A stretch of 64,000 bases of DNA from Psychrobacter immobilis (GCF_904846185.1 NZ_CAJGZQ010000009.1:62001-126000); one strand, 5' to 3'; numbered from the stretch's first letter, positions 20,609 to 29,553 are shown. Numbers and translations: made by a program. The notes: generated by a model not told the origin, from the sequence alone.

Positions 20609-22015
20609 ATGACAACCCATTTGACAACCGTAAAACCGACACCTGACTTAGCATTCATGTCACAGCATTTGTTCACCGCTATTTTATGGATCAATGATGA
20701 TTTATCGATCACTTGGCTAAATGCCCAAGCCGAACAACTACTTGCTATTAGTAGTGGACGCTTACTGGGTCAGTCTATATTGACACTGCTTGCATCCAAA
20801 GCATTGAAATCAGCCGATAGCAATCATGACAGTGATAACCATATAACTGTCGATAAAAGTAGTGGTGAAGATATCCATGAACAAACTTGCTCTTTAAAAG
20901 AACGATTTCAGCAAGCAAAGCAGTATCAACAACCCTTTATCGATCATGATCACCTTATCAGCACACCGCTAAATGGTAATTTATCATTCTCAGTTGATTA
21001 TAGCGTGACCCCTGTCATTTATGAGCAGCAACCTTATTTTATTATTGAGATGTGGGGCAAGGATCGCCAAAGTCGCATATCAGAGGAACAACGCCAGCAG
21101 CAACAATATAATGTTGCCCGTCATATGCTGCGCTCGGTCGCTCATGAAATCAAAAATCCGCTTGCCGGTATTCGCGGGGCGGCGCAATTATTACAGCGGC
21201 AATTCATCAAATTCAGTGACGCCTCGCCTATTAATAGTGCTCCTCCTGCTATTCTTGGCACAAACCCTATGGTAAACCCGAATAGCCATCTGCAAAAAAC
21301 GGCTGAAAAACTGCGTAATTATACTGATATCATCATCTCAGAGACGGATCGTCTAACCCATCTTATTGGCAAGTTTCTTGGCTCCAATCAATTACCAAAT
21401 TGGCAAACGCTAAATATCCATGAGCCACTGGAGCATGTTTTATCTTTGGTCGTCAATCAATATCCGCAAGTGACGCTACAGCGCGATTATGATTTGTCAT
21501 TGCCTGAGTTATGCGCTGATAAAGATCAGCTAATACAGGTGTTTTTAAATCTGATTAATAATGCCTGTGAATCGATGACTGAGTTTGAGCAAACGCTGCA
21601 GCAAAGAGAGTTGTCCGAGCCTAAGGCGCAACAACCTGTCACCTCACAAACGAGCAATAACGACAGCGCCAGTTATAAGCCAACGCTACACATTCAAACC
21701 CGCATTGCCTTTCAACATACCATTGCTGGGCAACAGCATAAGCAAGTGCTACAAATCAATATTGCCGATAACGGTTCAGGCATTGATCCGGCATTGATCG
21801 GACAGATATTTTTCCCAATGGTGACCAGCCGTGCCGCAGGGACGGGGCTAGGATTGTCTATCGTGCAAGATATCATCAGTCATCACCATGGTATGATTGA
21901 CGTGAGCTCCCAACAATCAAAAAACCTTAACGACAGCCTTAAAAATGACCATAACCATCAACACACCAGTTTTACGCTGTACTTGCCTTTCAATCAGCCA
22001 GCGCACCATGCTTAA
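20609..22015 (+). CDS. glnL: Nitrogen-regulation sensor histidine kinase NtrB
   Basis: Cytosolic sensor kinase that, with PII protein, phosphorylates or dephosphorylates NtrC according to nitrogen status. PAS domain at about residues 15-150, phospho-acceptor His179 in SVAHEIKNPLAG, ATPase motifs NLINNACE (N box), DNGSGIDP (G1) and GTGLGLSI (G2). At 468 residues it is longer than the E. coli protein (349), through linkers: Asp/His-rich around 70-95 and Gln/Ser-rich around 330-350. Divergent from rimO, followed by ntrC after 83 bases. No transmembrane segment. Confidence 0.93.
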   Translation: MTTHLTTVKPTPDLAFMSQHLFTAILWINDDLSITWLNAQAEQLLAISSGRLLGQSILTLLASKALKSADSNHDSDNHITVDKSSGEDIHEQTCSLKERFQQAKQYQQPFIDHDHLISTPLNGNLSFSVDYSVTPVIYEQQPYFIIEMWGKDRQSRISEEQRQQQQYNVARHMLRSVAHEIKNPLAGIRGAAQLLQRQFIKFSDASPINSAPPAILGTNPMVNPNSHLQKTAEKLRNYTDIIISETDRLTHLIGKFLGSNQLPNWQTLNIHEPLEHVLSLVVNQYPQVTLQRDYDLSLPELCADKDQLIQVFLNLINNACESMTEFEQTLQQRELSEPKAQQPVTSQTSNNDSASYKPTLHIQTRIAFQHTIAGQQHKQVLQINIADNGSGIDPALIGQIFFPMVTSRAAGTGLGLSIVQDIISHHHGMIDVSSQQSKNLNDSLKNDHNHQHTSFTLYLPFNQPAHHA

Positions 22016-22098
22016 AACAGCCAGCACCCAAGGCTTAGAAACCATGACCTAACTTATGAAACAATCACCCTGAATTACTTGCTTATTAGGCCTGATAA

Positions 22099-23943
22099 AT
22101 GACTGCATATAATGACAACGCCACATCTAACAGCGACAATCAAGGCTCTGCCCAAACATCAGACAATCAAGAGTCTAGTAACCGAGAGTCTGATAAACGA
22201 GAACCTGATAACCAAGCTACGAAAGTAACGGTCAATAATGCACCTGATGCTAATCCTGCAACGTTATGGCTGATCGATGACGATGCAGCCCTGCGTTTGG
22301 TATTGGCAGATACTTTTGAAGATGCCGGATTGACGGTTATCCGCTTTACTCAAGCACAAGCGGCATGGACACGCCTCAACGATATTTTGCAACAGCAGGA
22401 ATCAGCCGCTCAGTTGCCTGACGTGATATTGACCGATATTCGTATGCCTATGATGGATGGTTTGTCTTTTAGTGATTGGGTACATGAGCATTTCCCTAAG
22501 CTGCCTATTGTCATTATGACGGCGCATTCTGACCTCACCTCTGCTATTAATAGCTATCAAACAGGTGCTTTTGAATATCTGCCAAAACCTTTTGATTTAG
22601 ATGATGCAGTCGTCACGATTTATAAAGCCATTAATTATCAGCCCAATATGCTGGCAGCGGCGGCAGCAAAATCTACAGCTGAACCTGCTCCGAAGACAAT
22701 TACCAAAAATTCATCAAACACTTTATCCAATATACAGGTAAAACCCGATACCGATACCAGACCCAAGCTTGCTAGCAAGGCTACTCTGGTCAGCAAAACC
22801 AATAAAACATCTAGCCCTAAAATTAAAGTTAAACCTGCCATCAGCGCTAATGACAATCCAAGCGGTATCATTGGACAATCTCAAGCGATGCAGACGGTGT
22901 TTCGTGCCATTGGCAGACTGGCACACTCACCCATTACTGTCTTGATTACTGGTGAATCAGGCACGGGTAAAGAATTGGTCGCCAGTGCGTTGCACCAGCA
23001 TTCACCCTGTCACCATCAACCTTTTATTGCCCTCAACATGGCCGCCATACCACATGATTTGATTGAATCTGAATTATTTGGTCACGAAAAAGGGGCGTTT
23101 ACTGGTGCGACGACGACGCGACAAGGGCGTTTTGAGCAAGCGGATGGTGGGACATTGTTTCTAGATGAAATTGGCGATATGCCTTATAGTACCCAAACTC
23201 GGCTGCTACGAGTACTGGCCAATGGTGAGTTTTTTCGCGTCGGTGGACAGCAGCCGGTCAAAGTGAATGTACGCATCATTGCCGCTACTCATCAAAACTT
23301 AGAAGAACTGGTCAAACAAGGCAAATTCCGTGAAGATCTGTTTTATCGCCTCAATGTAATTCGCTTGCCATTGCCGCCATTACGGACACGACCTGAAGAC
23401 ATTCCAGCATTAGCCAATTACTTCATGCAGCGCGCTGCTGAACAGATGAACAGTGCAGAGAAACAGCTACACCCGACAGCACTACATATCATGCAGGCTT
23501 TTAAATGGCGTGGCAATGTTCGCCAACTTGAGAATGTTTGCCTTTGGTTGACCGTGATGGCCACAGGCGACACCGTGATGGTGAATGATTTACCACCAGA
23601 GCTACTTGAAAATATCTCGTCTAATTTAGAAGAATATCAAGAGCAAAGTCAGCCTTCACAAGCTATGACTCACAATGACCAAATACGCCCTCATTCCCAC
23701 AGTTCAAGTTGGCAACAAGCATTGGCTGCTTGGGCTGAGCAATCGCTACAAACAGGAGAAACCGATATCTTGCAGACGGCAACCCCTGAGTTTGAGCGTG
23801 TTCTACTGACAGCTGCGCTCAACCATAGTGGTGGCAAAAAGATCGCTGCTGCCAATCTACTCGGTTGGGGGCGCAATACCCTGACACGCAAATTACAGCA
23901 ATTAGATATTTCTTCAGCAGAAGGACAAAACAATCGTTATTAA
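22099..23943 (+). CDS. glnG: Nitrogen-regulation response regulator NtrC
   Basis: Sigma-54-dependent activator of nitrogen-assimilation genes. Receiver domain at about residues 54-175 with phospho-acceptor Asp113 ([12 protein letters not shown]) and Lys in PKPFD; AAA+ domain with Walker A GESGTGKE (284-291), the sigma-54 contact loop GAFTGA and Walker [10 protein letters not shown]-terminal Fis-type helix-turn-helix ([17 protein letters not shown]). At 614 residues it exceeds the usual 470: about 50 extra polar residues at the N-terminus and an 80-residue Lys/Thr/Ser-rich linker between receiver and AAA+. Partner of the kinase encoded just upstream. Confidence 0.94.
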   Translation: MTAYNDNATSNSDNQGSAQTSDNQESSNRESDKREPDNQATKVTVNNAPDANPATLWLIDDDAALRLVLADTFEDAGLTVIRFTQAQAAWTRLNDILQQQESAAQLPDVILTDIRMPMMDGLSFSDWVHEHFPKLPIVIMTAHSDLTSAINSYQTGAFEYLPKPFDLDDAVVTIYKAINYQPNMLAAAAAKSTAEPAPKTITKNSSNTLSNIQVKPDTDTRPKLASKATLVSKTNKTSSPKIKVKPAISANDNPSGIIGQSQAMQTVFRAIGRLAHSPITVLITGESGTGKELVASALHQHSPCHHQPFIALNMAAIPHDLIESELFGHEKGAFTGATTTRQGRFEQADGGTLFLDEIGDMPYSTQTRLLRVLANGEFFRVGGQQPVKVNVRIIAATHQNLEELVKQGKFREDLFYRLNVIRLPLPPLRTRPEDIPALANYFMQRAAEQMNSAEKQLHPTALHIMQAFKWRGNVRQLENVCLWLTVMATGDTVMVNDLPPELLENISSNLEEYQEQSQPSQAMTHNDQIRPHSHSSSWQQALAAWAEQSLQTGETDILQTATPEFERVLLTAALNHSGGKKIAAANLLGWGRNTLTRKLQQLDISSAEGQNNRY

Positions 23944-24042
23944 AGGCGCAAATTTATAAATATGAATACCATTAATATCAATAACTTATAAAAATAAGTG
24001 AAAATAAATGATAAATATTTAAAAATAATTGCAAATAGGGGT

Positions 24043-24070
24043 TGCCAAACGTTTCAAACTCTATATAATA
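24043..24070 (+). promoter_or_regulatory. Promoter of tRNA-Leu
   Basis: TTGCCA (24043-24048) and TATAAT (24065-24070), 16 bases apart. The start point should fall some 80 bases before the tRNA. Confidence 0.75.
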
Positions 24071-24158
24071 GCCAACCACTGAGACGCACTACCGAATCAG
24101 TTAACTGTCTATATTATGTTTGAGTTTAAACGCTAATAATGATAGAGTAACGAAAAAT

Positions 24159-24243
24159 GGGGCTGTGGCGGAATTGGTAGACGCACCAGATTTAGGTTCT
24201 GGCGCCGCAAGGTGTGAGAGTTCGAGTCTCTCCAGCCCCACCA
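24159..24243 (+). tRNA. leuW: tRNA-Leu (anticodon UAG)
   Basis: 85 bases including an encoded CCA. Acceptor stem GGGGCTG/CAGCCCC, D-arm GGCGGAATTGGTAGACGC, anticodon loop TTTAGGT giving UAG (reads CUA), a long class-II variable arm, and T-loop GTTCGAGTC. All elements of a bacterial tRNA-Leu are present. Confidence 0.98.
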
Positions 24244-24278
24244 TTTTCGGATAGTACATCTTAGACCAAATATCAAAG

Positions 24279-24302
24279 CCTGCTTTTTAGCAGGTTTTTT
24301 TG
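24279..24302 (+). terminator. Terminator after tRNA-Leu
   Basis: CCTGCT (24279-24284) pairs with AGCAGG (24289-24294) and is followed by seven Ts. Confidence 0.85.
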
Positions 24303-24458
24303 TGTCTGTATTTTGTCGGAAAACAAACACTCACTTCAAAACTAATTCAGTTCTCCTTCGCTTTTCTTTAATACCAGATTAGTATTTTGGAATAAAAACC
24401 CACACCCATCTAATAATTACAATAAAACAATATTTATAATTAATTAGTAATACTAACG

Positions 24459-24496
24459 ACTAATTGTTTACATTAGTTAACTTTTTGTTTACATTA
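24459..24496 (+). promoter_or_regulatory. Phased direct repeats upstream of the lipoprotein operon
   Basis: TTGTTTACATTA occurs twice, at 24464-24475 and 24485-24496, exactly 21 bases apart (two helical turns). The second copy ends three bases before the -35 element. The first copy also lies within an ACTAAT/ATTAGT inverted repeat (24459-24477). The layout fits a binding site for an activator contacting RNA polymerase; the protein is unknown. Confidence 0.55.
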
Positions 24497-24499
24497 CCC

Positions 24500-24526
24500 T
24501 TGACAGGCTTAGGTATGAGATATTCT
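24500..24526 (+). promoter_or_regulatory. Probable promoter of the lipoprotein operon
   Basis: TTGACA at 24500-24505 and TATTCT at 24521-24526 with 15-base spacing (slightly short). The leader to the first start codon would be about 50 bases. Confidence 0.5.
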
Positions 24527-24584
24527 ATAAACATCATACTTAAATAAGAGAGTTAAGTTTATTGATAGTCCAAAAGGAAAGATA

Positions 24585-24980
24585 ATGAAAACTATAGTTG
24601 CCTTGTTGGCTGCCCTATCATTGATTGGTTGTGTTTCAGCATCTGAGCATGCTGCCCAAGTCCAAAACAATGGAAACATCTCTGTAGGGGTTGTTCAAAA
24701 ACAGATTAAAGTTGGAATGAGTGGCGCAGATGTGTTGCAGGCGCTTGGCTCACCAAATATGGTTTCTACTGACGACAAAAGAAGAGAAGTTTGGGTTTAC
24801 GATAAGGTAGCAACAGATACCGTGCAGTCATCAAGTACAGGCTGGGTATTTGCTGTTTTAGCTGGTGGCCAGATTAGCTCAGGAGCATCGTCTAGATCAC
24901 AAAGAACGCTGACTATCATAATAAAATTTGATGAGCAAAACTTGGTAAGAGACTTTGCATACCATTCCTCAAAATTCTAA
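24585..24980 (+). CDS. Small lipoprotein with SmpA/OmlA (BamE)-like fold
   Basis: 131 residues. Lipoprotein signal with lipobox LIGC (Cys16). The mature part contains the SmpA/OmlA-like segment IKVGMSGADVLQALGSPNMV followed by EVWVYD, as seen in BamE and related periplasmic folds. A Gly/Ser-rich segment around residues 85-105 is unusual. AAGGAAAG is a strong ribosome-binding site. First gene of a three-gene unit in which the next gene starts 11 bases after its stop. It is unlikely to be BamE itself: the spacing of its core differs and it is co-transcribed with two paralogous lipoproteins. Function not known. Confidence 0.8.
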   Translation: MKTIVALLAALSLIGCVSASEHAAQVQNNGNISVGVVQKQIKVGMSGADVLQALGSPNMVSTDDKRREVWVYDKVATDTVQSSSTGWVFAVLAGGQISSGASSRSQRTLTIIIKFDEQNLVRDFAYHSSKF

Positions 24981-24991
24981 AGGCCAGCTAA

Positions 24992-25522
24992 ATGAAAAAA
25001 CTGAAATATATATTTGTTGCTTGTGCCCTAGGAATAACAGGCTGTGCAACCACTCCACCAGAAAACTTATTTCAAGTAGCAGAGACTTCATTACAAGATC
25101 GACAAATGCAATCGAGATTTTTTGAAACAAGCAACGAGGTAGAGCTTCTTTCGGCTGGGGTAGCTGTGTTACAAGACATGGGATATTCAATAGATGAAAC
25201 AGAGACAAAATCAGGTGTTGTGACCGCATCTAAAACTGTAGATGCTACTAACAATGCGCAGATAGCGGGTGCTGTATTACTAGCGGTACTTGGTGGCGGA
25301 AACATGTCGATTGATAGCCAGCAACAGATAAAAGTTAGTTTCGTAACATTACCGTCTAAAAACAATAAAAATGGTTATTTAGCTAGAGCTACTTTTCAAC
25401 GCATTGTGACGAATACACAAGGACAGGTAACCAAAGCCGAAACAATGAAAACAGAAGAGCTATATGCTGAGTTCTTTAACAAACTATCTAAATCAGTATT
25501 CTTAGAGGCTCAAAAAATATGA
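24992..25522 (+). CDS. Conserved lipoprotein of unknown function (paralogue of next gene)
   Basis: 176 residues with a lipobox ITGC (Cys18). The mature protein begins with RQMQSRFFETSNEVELLSA and continues VLQDMGYSIDETETKSGVVTASKT, a pattern shared with the following gene, then has an inserted Gly/Ala-rich hydrophobic segment (about residues 88-104) absent from its paralogue. The C-terminal part ends YAEFFNKLSKSVFLEAQ. Probably anchored in the outer membrane. Its stop overlaps the next start (ATGA), implying translational coupling. I do not know its function. Confidence 0.8.
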   Translation: MKKLKYIFVACALGITGCATTPPENLFQVAETSLQDRQMQSRFFETSNEVELLSAGVAVLQDMGYSIDETETKSGVVTASKTVDATNNAQIAGAVLLAVLGGGNMSIDSQQQIKVSFVTLPSKNNKNGYLARATFQRIVTNTQGQVTKAETMKTEELYAEFFNKLSKSVFLEAQKI

Positions 25523-25944
25523 ATACATTAAAAATAGCTTTATTCGCAGCTTGTCTAACTTTGATTACTGGTTGCGCTACAACTCATGATGCCAGAATTT
25601 TAGGCGCTGACAATCAAGTAGAATTACGTAGTATGCAAACTAGATCTTTTGATACTAGTGATAAAACTGTAGTTGTTAGAAATGTCATATCAACGTTACA
25701 GGATTTGAGCTTTGTAATTGATAAGGCTGATACCGACCTTGGTACTGTTTCAGCGACGAGATTGTATAATGGCAACAAGGTTAGAATGACTGTAACCGCG
25801 AGACCGTCTTCTTCTAGCAATTCTGTAATCGTTAGAGCTAACGCTCAGTACAACCTAAAGCCAATTGAGAATCCTAAAATATATCAAGATTTCTTCTCAT
25901 CTTTATCGAAGTCGCTTTTCTTATCAGATAATGCTGTAGAGTAA
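25519..25944 (+). CDS. Conserved lipoprotein of unknown function (paralogue of previous gene)
   Basis: 141 residues, lipobox ITGC (Cys19). It shares with its neighbour the order RSMQTRSFDTSDKT, ISTLQDLSFVIDKADTDLGTVSATR and a C-terminal YQDFFSSLSKSLFLS, so the two arose by duplication. It lacks the neighbour's hydrophobic insert. The shared pattern, a short strand then a VLQDLGF-type helix then a strand with VSA/VTAS, looks like a compact periplasmic alpha/beta fold. Last gene of the unit, with a terminator 27 bases on. Confidence 0.8.
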   Translation: MNTLKIALFAACLTLITGCATTHDARILGADNQVELRSMQTRSFDTSDKTVVVRNVISTLQDLSFVIDKADTDLGTVSATRLYNGNKVRMTVTARPSSSSNSVIVRANAQYNLKPIENPKIYQDFFSSLSKSLFLSDNAVE

Positions 25945-25971
25945 AACATAATATCCTAACCATTAAAAATA

Positions 25972-25999
25972 AAAAAACTCACTAAATAGTGGGTTTTTT
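25972..25999 (+). terminator. Terminator of the lipoprotein operon
   Basis: AAAAAACTCACTA (25972-25984) pairs with 25987-25999 through one G-T wobble, two-base apparent loop, ending in six Ts. The A-rich 5' arm means it may also act on the convergent kinase gene. Confidence 0.85.
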
Positions 26000-26029
26000 A
26001 TTTAACTCCTTCCACATAAAACTGTACTC

Positions 26030-27052
26030 TTAGTAAATTCGTAATTGCTCTAAACTCTTCAACACCTCTTCCATACTCTTATACCGCCTCTCTACTCGTT
26101 TCGCTAATGCCTTATTAATAATTCCTTGATAGCTCTGATACTCTAGCGGCAAGGTTGGAATAGGCTGTTGGCAATGCTGAACCGCCCATGCTTTTAATTT
26201 GTCATTACTGTTAGCACTTATCTGAAACGGTCGCTTGCCTGTTAGTATTTCAACCATCATGATGCCAGACGCATAGATATCACTTTGCACTGTTGCACTC
26301 TGACTTTGCCAGCGTTCAGGGGCAAGATACGCAGGTGTACCAGCAGGACTTGCCAAAATTTGGGCGTTAAGAAATTCTGCTAAGGCAAAATCGGTTAACA
26401 ATAAATCAGCCTTGATACAGCTATTATCCGCATGATTTGGCAAAAAATCATCTAGCAAAATATTACTGGGCTTAATATCATTATGTAACCAGCCAGCGCT
26501 ATGTAGAGTAGCGATAAGGTGCGCAGATTGCGCAATAAAATGATGCTTTCGTTGAGAATTTAATAACGAATGATTTCGAACATTAAGCTGAGTTGCTAAG
26601 CTACCACTGAGATAATATGGCATGGTAAGTATCGTCAGCTGCAAAAACTGATCTAATACCTGTACCCTTAGAGTTTCATAAGCGAGCATTGGCGGAGCAA
26701 TAGCAAAAAGACTTTCTTGAAATCTATTTTGATTGGCTGATAAATTATTGATAGATTTTAGAACACCGATTTCATGGGTTAAGCCAGCCAAATTTTGATT
26801 GGTAGCAGCCGTTAACTGCCATTTAATCATCACTCGACCAAATTGTGGATGCTGGGCACGCGTCAAGCCTTGGTAGTCATTCTCGTTATTATTATTGTTA
26901 CTTTGCTGGCTGATACGCTGATGCGAAATCTCGCTATAATTCAAGCTTAAGAATAACGCAGTCAATGTTGGCAATATTTGCTGCGCTTGCATTTGTAATG
27001 CTTGTTTTGCACACGCTTTTGCATTAGAGGAATTACTGGCACTATTTTTCAT
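26030..27052 (-). CDS. Atypical Ser/Thr protein kinase (Hanks-type)
   Basis: 340 residues with a single kinase-like domain and no membrane segment. Visible subdomains: VMIKWQ (candidate ATP Lys77), LHNDIKPSNILL (residues 189-200, with HND where HRD is usual), TDFALAEF (Asp221; DFA replaces DFG), GTPAYLAPERW and SDIYASGIMMVEILTGKRPF. The nucleotide-binding glycine loop is not recognisable, and an Asn-rich tract (51-58) sits where the N-lobe should start. It could be an active divergent kinase or a pseudokinase. It is divergent from the DUF815 gene with 69 bases between; no phosphatase gene is adjacent. Confidence 0.8.
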   Translation of the reverse strand: MKNSASNSSNAKACAKQALQMQAQQILPTLTALFLSLNYSEISHQRISQQSNNNNNENDYQGLTRAQHPQFGRVMIKWQLTAATNQNLAGLTHEIGVLKSINNLSANQNRFQESLFAIAPPMLAYETLRVQVLDQFLQLTILTMPYYLSGSLATQLNVRNHSLLNSQRKHHFIAQSAHLIATLHSAGWLHNDIKPSNILLDDFLPNHADNSCIKADLLLTDFALAEFLNAQILASPAGTPAYLAPERWQSQSATVQSDIYASGIMMVEILTGKRPFQISANSNDKLKAWAVQHCQQPIPTLPLEYQSYQGIINKALAKRVERRYKSMEEVLKSLEQLRIY

Positions 27053-27121
27053 GGTAAAGTGAAGCCTTTATACGTCTAGTATGCCGAACGTTATTTTAAT
27101 TTTTATGAGCGACTGAGTATT

Positions 27122-28084
27122 ATGCCCCAATCCACTAAGCCTGTTACGAATTACGCCCTACCCGACCATTTGTTGGATTTACTCGGACAGTATCTACAAG
27201 AGCAAGTCACGCCCACTATCGAGATTGACCCTGCACAGCTCGCCTATCGCTGGGTCGGTGGTCATAATGGACATTTGGAGCCATTGGCAGTGAACTTATT
27301 TTTAAGTTTAGATGATTTGCATGGTATCGATACGCAAAAGGCAAAACTGGTACAAAACACACGGCAATTTCTAAAGGGCTATCCTGCCAATCATGTCTTA
27401 ATGACAGGGACACGTGGTGCTGGCAAATCATCGCTGATTCGGGCATTGCTACAAGCCTATCATAGTGAGGGACTGCGCATTATTGAAATTGCCCGTGATG
27501 ACCTGCGCGTGCTTGATAAGATACGCGCCGCCATTAATGCACTGCCGACCGAGTGTGGTTGTCACTATGTGGTGTACTGTGATGACTTGGCGTTTAACGG
27601 TCAAGATGAAAGTTATCGGACATTAAAAAGCGTATTGGACGGCTCGCTAGACTCAGAGCAAGACAAGTTATTGGTTTATGCGACCAGTAATCGCCGTCAT
27701 CTATTGCCTCAGCTAATGAAAGACAATGTCAATATTTATAATGGTCAAACCGATGAGGTCAATCCTTATGAAACCATTGATGAGACGGTATCGCTGTCTG
27801 ATCGCTTTGGGCTTTGGTTGTCCTTTCATCCAATGGATCAAAATACTTATTTGCACATCGTGCGCCATTATTTATCACTTTCGCCAAACCGCCATCTAGA
27901 TAATGCTAATGACGTTAAAGAAAGTAATAATGAAGAAAAAAATAAGACGTTACCTGATAACATCAGAGCAGCAGCGCTACGTTGGGCATCAGAGCGCGGT
28001 GGACGTTCAGGACGAGTGGCGTATCAGTTTAGCCGCTACTGGATAGGACAGACACGATTAGCAGCTGAAGACAGTCCATCGTAA
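27122..28084 (+). CDS. DUF815-type AAA ATPase
   Basis: 320 residues. P-loop GTRGAGKSS at residues 96-104 and Walker B VVYCDDLAF at 150-158, then SNRRHLLP (sensor-like) and DRFGLWLSF, all characteristic of the DUF815 ATPase family. These are predicted AAA+ proteins of unknown role, common in proteobacteria. The insertion DNANDVKESNNEEKNK near residue 265 is low complexity. Convergent with rnz, divergent from the kinase. Confidence 0.88.
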   Translation: MPQSTKPVTNYALPDHLLDLLGQYLQEQVTPTIEIDPAQLAYRWVGGHNGHLEPLAVNLFLSLDDLHGIDTQKAKLVQNTRQFLKGYPANHVLMTGTRGAGKSSLIRALLQAYHSEGLRIIEIARDDLRVLDKIRAAINALPTECGCHYVVYCDDLAFNGQDESYRTLKSVLDGSLDSEQDKLLVYATSNRRHLLPQLMKDNVNIYNGQTDEVNPYETIDETVSLSDRFGLWLSFHPMDQNTYLHIVRHYLSLSPNRHLDNANDVKESNNEEKNKTLPDNIRAAALRWASERGGRSGRVAYQFSRYWIGQTRLAAEDSPS

Positions 28085-28123
28085 AGCTTCATTAAAAGTT
28101 ATTTTTATGATGACGCTCAGTGC

Positions 28124-29251
28124 TTAACGACCGCGTGCAGAGCCTAGATACTGCACGTGGTTATTATCAGGTTTATCTACCAATTCAGCTGCACCATTGA
28201 CTATATATTGGTCAAAATCTGCGGCTAACCATAGATTACCTTTGTAAACGCTCTCAGCATCCAAGCGAATGTATGCCATATTTGGTGTCTTGCTATTAGG
28301 ATTATCAAAGCTTTGATAACGAGCGCTGAAGTGAGTCAAAATTAGATTATTTACGCCACTGTTTTCTACAAAACCCGCCACCGATTGCGCACTACTATGC
28401 ATTGGATCAAACTCTGGATTTTTGCCTTGAATCTTAGTCAACACCTCATGCGTATACGTCGCTTCATGCACCAATAAATCCGTATCAACCAACGCCGCAG
28501 TGAGAGACGCTGGCGTATCGTTATCACCAGCCACCACTACTCGCGTTCGTGATAGTTCATCATTGACATAATCTACTGCACATAACTGCTGACCCTCTTC
28601 AGTAATGACATCGTGACCTTGCTGCAATTTACCCCACAATACGCTAGTGGGAATACCTTGCGCCAGTGGTTTATCCGTATCAAGCGTGCGATGATGGATG
28701 GTCTGCGTGATACCAAATGCATGAGAAGCAACCCGATGTGATAGCAGCGTGATATCAATATCAAGCTGCTGCTGGTTACTTAATCGGATATTCACCTTGT
28801 TTATATCACCTTGCTCAGATAACACCTCTTCAATCGCTACAAAATTGAGAGCAAAGGGTAAATATAATTCCGTGGTTAAGGTAATGGCTTCAAGCAATGT
28901 TGCGATGGCTTTTGGGGCAATGAGGGTCAACGCCTCGCGGCGTCCTGACATGGCGGCACTCGCCAACAACCCTGGTAACCCGTAGCAATGATCGCCATGC
29001 ACATGGGTGATACAGATAGCGGCTAGTTGATGTAAAGACAGTTTGGTATGTAACAGTTGCTGCTGCGTGCCTTCACCGCAATCTATCAGTAGCCATGGAC
29101 GCGATTTTTTATTTTGATTGGCATTCTGTGATTGATTGCCTTGCTGTGCGCCAGATAAATAAGGATTAAGACATTCAATCGCCAGTGCGGTCACATTGCG
29201 CTGTTTGGTTGGCACACCAGCAGAGGTACCCAAAAAAGTCAGCTTCAACAT
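28124..29251 (-). CDS. rnz: Ribonuclease Z (tRNase Z)
   Basis: Endonuclease that trims tRNA 3' ends. Metallo-beta-lactamase fold: THVHGDHCYGLPGLL (metal motif, residues 82-88), VVAGDNDTPASL, LLVHEATYTHE and HSSAQSVAGF (PxKxR/HEAT/HST-type tRNase Z motifs), LTHFSARYQ. 375 residues, a little longer than the short bacterial form (about 305-320) because of a Gln/Asn/Lys insert around 35-52 and loops around 160-200. All tRNAs in this window encode CCA, so its main substrates may be tRNAs lacking CCA or other RNAs. It follows a small membrane protein by 32 bases. Confidence 0.93.
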   Translation of the reverse strand: MLKLTFLGTSAGVPTKQRNVTALAIECLNPYLSGAQQGNQSQNANQNKKSRPWLLIDCGEGTQQQLLHTKLSLHQLAAICITHVHGDHCYGLPGLLASAAMSGRREALTLIAPKAIATLLEAITLTTELYLPFALNFVAIEEVLSEQGDINKVNIRLSNQQQLDIDITLLSHRVASHAFGITQTIHHRTLDTDKPLAQGIPTSVLWGKLQQGHDVITEEGQQLCAVDYVNDELSRTRVVVAGDNDTPASLTAALVDTDLLVHEATYTHEVLTKIQGKNPEFDPMHSSAQSVAGFVENSGVNNLILTHFSARYQSFDNPNSKTPNMAYIRLDAESVYKGNLWLAADFDQYIVNGAAELVDKPDNNHVQYLGSARGR

Positions 29252-29283
29252 AGATTGCCCCTCTTACACATGATACTTATCTG

Positions 29284-29553
29284 CTATGACAATTGGCACA
29301 TCATGGTTTTTTGCGCTTCAACCATCTGCCCACCATGGGCGGTACATTCACTGACCATATTGGACTCATAAGATTTCCAGCCGCCATAAAAGCTGGCCAC
29401 ACACAATATAACCACGAGCAATTTTTGTGACCATGCTTTAATAGATACCTGCTGATGGTTCACGTTGTCAGCAGTAGTATCAAGCGCGGGCTTAGCAGCA
29501 ATGTCAGTATCGACATCAGTATGCTTGTTATGCAATTTATTTAAGTCTGTCAT
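29284..29553 (-). CDS. Small single-span membrane protein, unknown function
   Basis: 89 residues: a polar, Asp/Thr-rich N-terminal half, one membrane segment (about residues 48-63, LLVVILCVASFYGGW), then a short tail with two cysteines (SECTAHGG and MMCQLS), likely periplasmic and able to form a disulfide. AGGATAAGAA precedes the ATG. It is co-directional with rnz 32 bases downstream and separated from gst by a terminator, so it probably heads a two-gene unit with rnz. Confidence 0.7.
   Translation of the reverse strand: MTDLNKLHNKHTDVDTDIAAKPALDTTADNVNHQQVSIKAWSQKLLVVILCVASFYGGWKSYESNMVSECTAHGGQMVEAQKTMMCQLS

Noticed and set aside
24133..24330. 65-codon minus-strand frame over tRNA-Leu
   Set aside because: It reads through the tRNA complement; no ribosome-binding site.
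24585..24980. Naming the first small lipoprotein BamE
   Set aside because: Only the core SmpA/OmlA-like segment matches, and the gene is embedded in an operon of unrelated lipoproteins.
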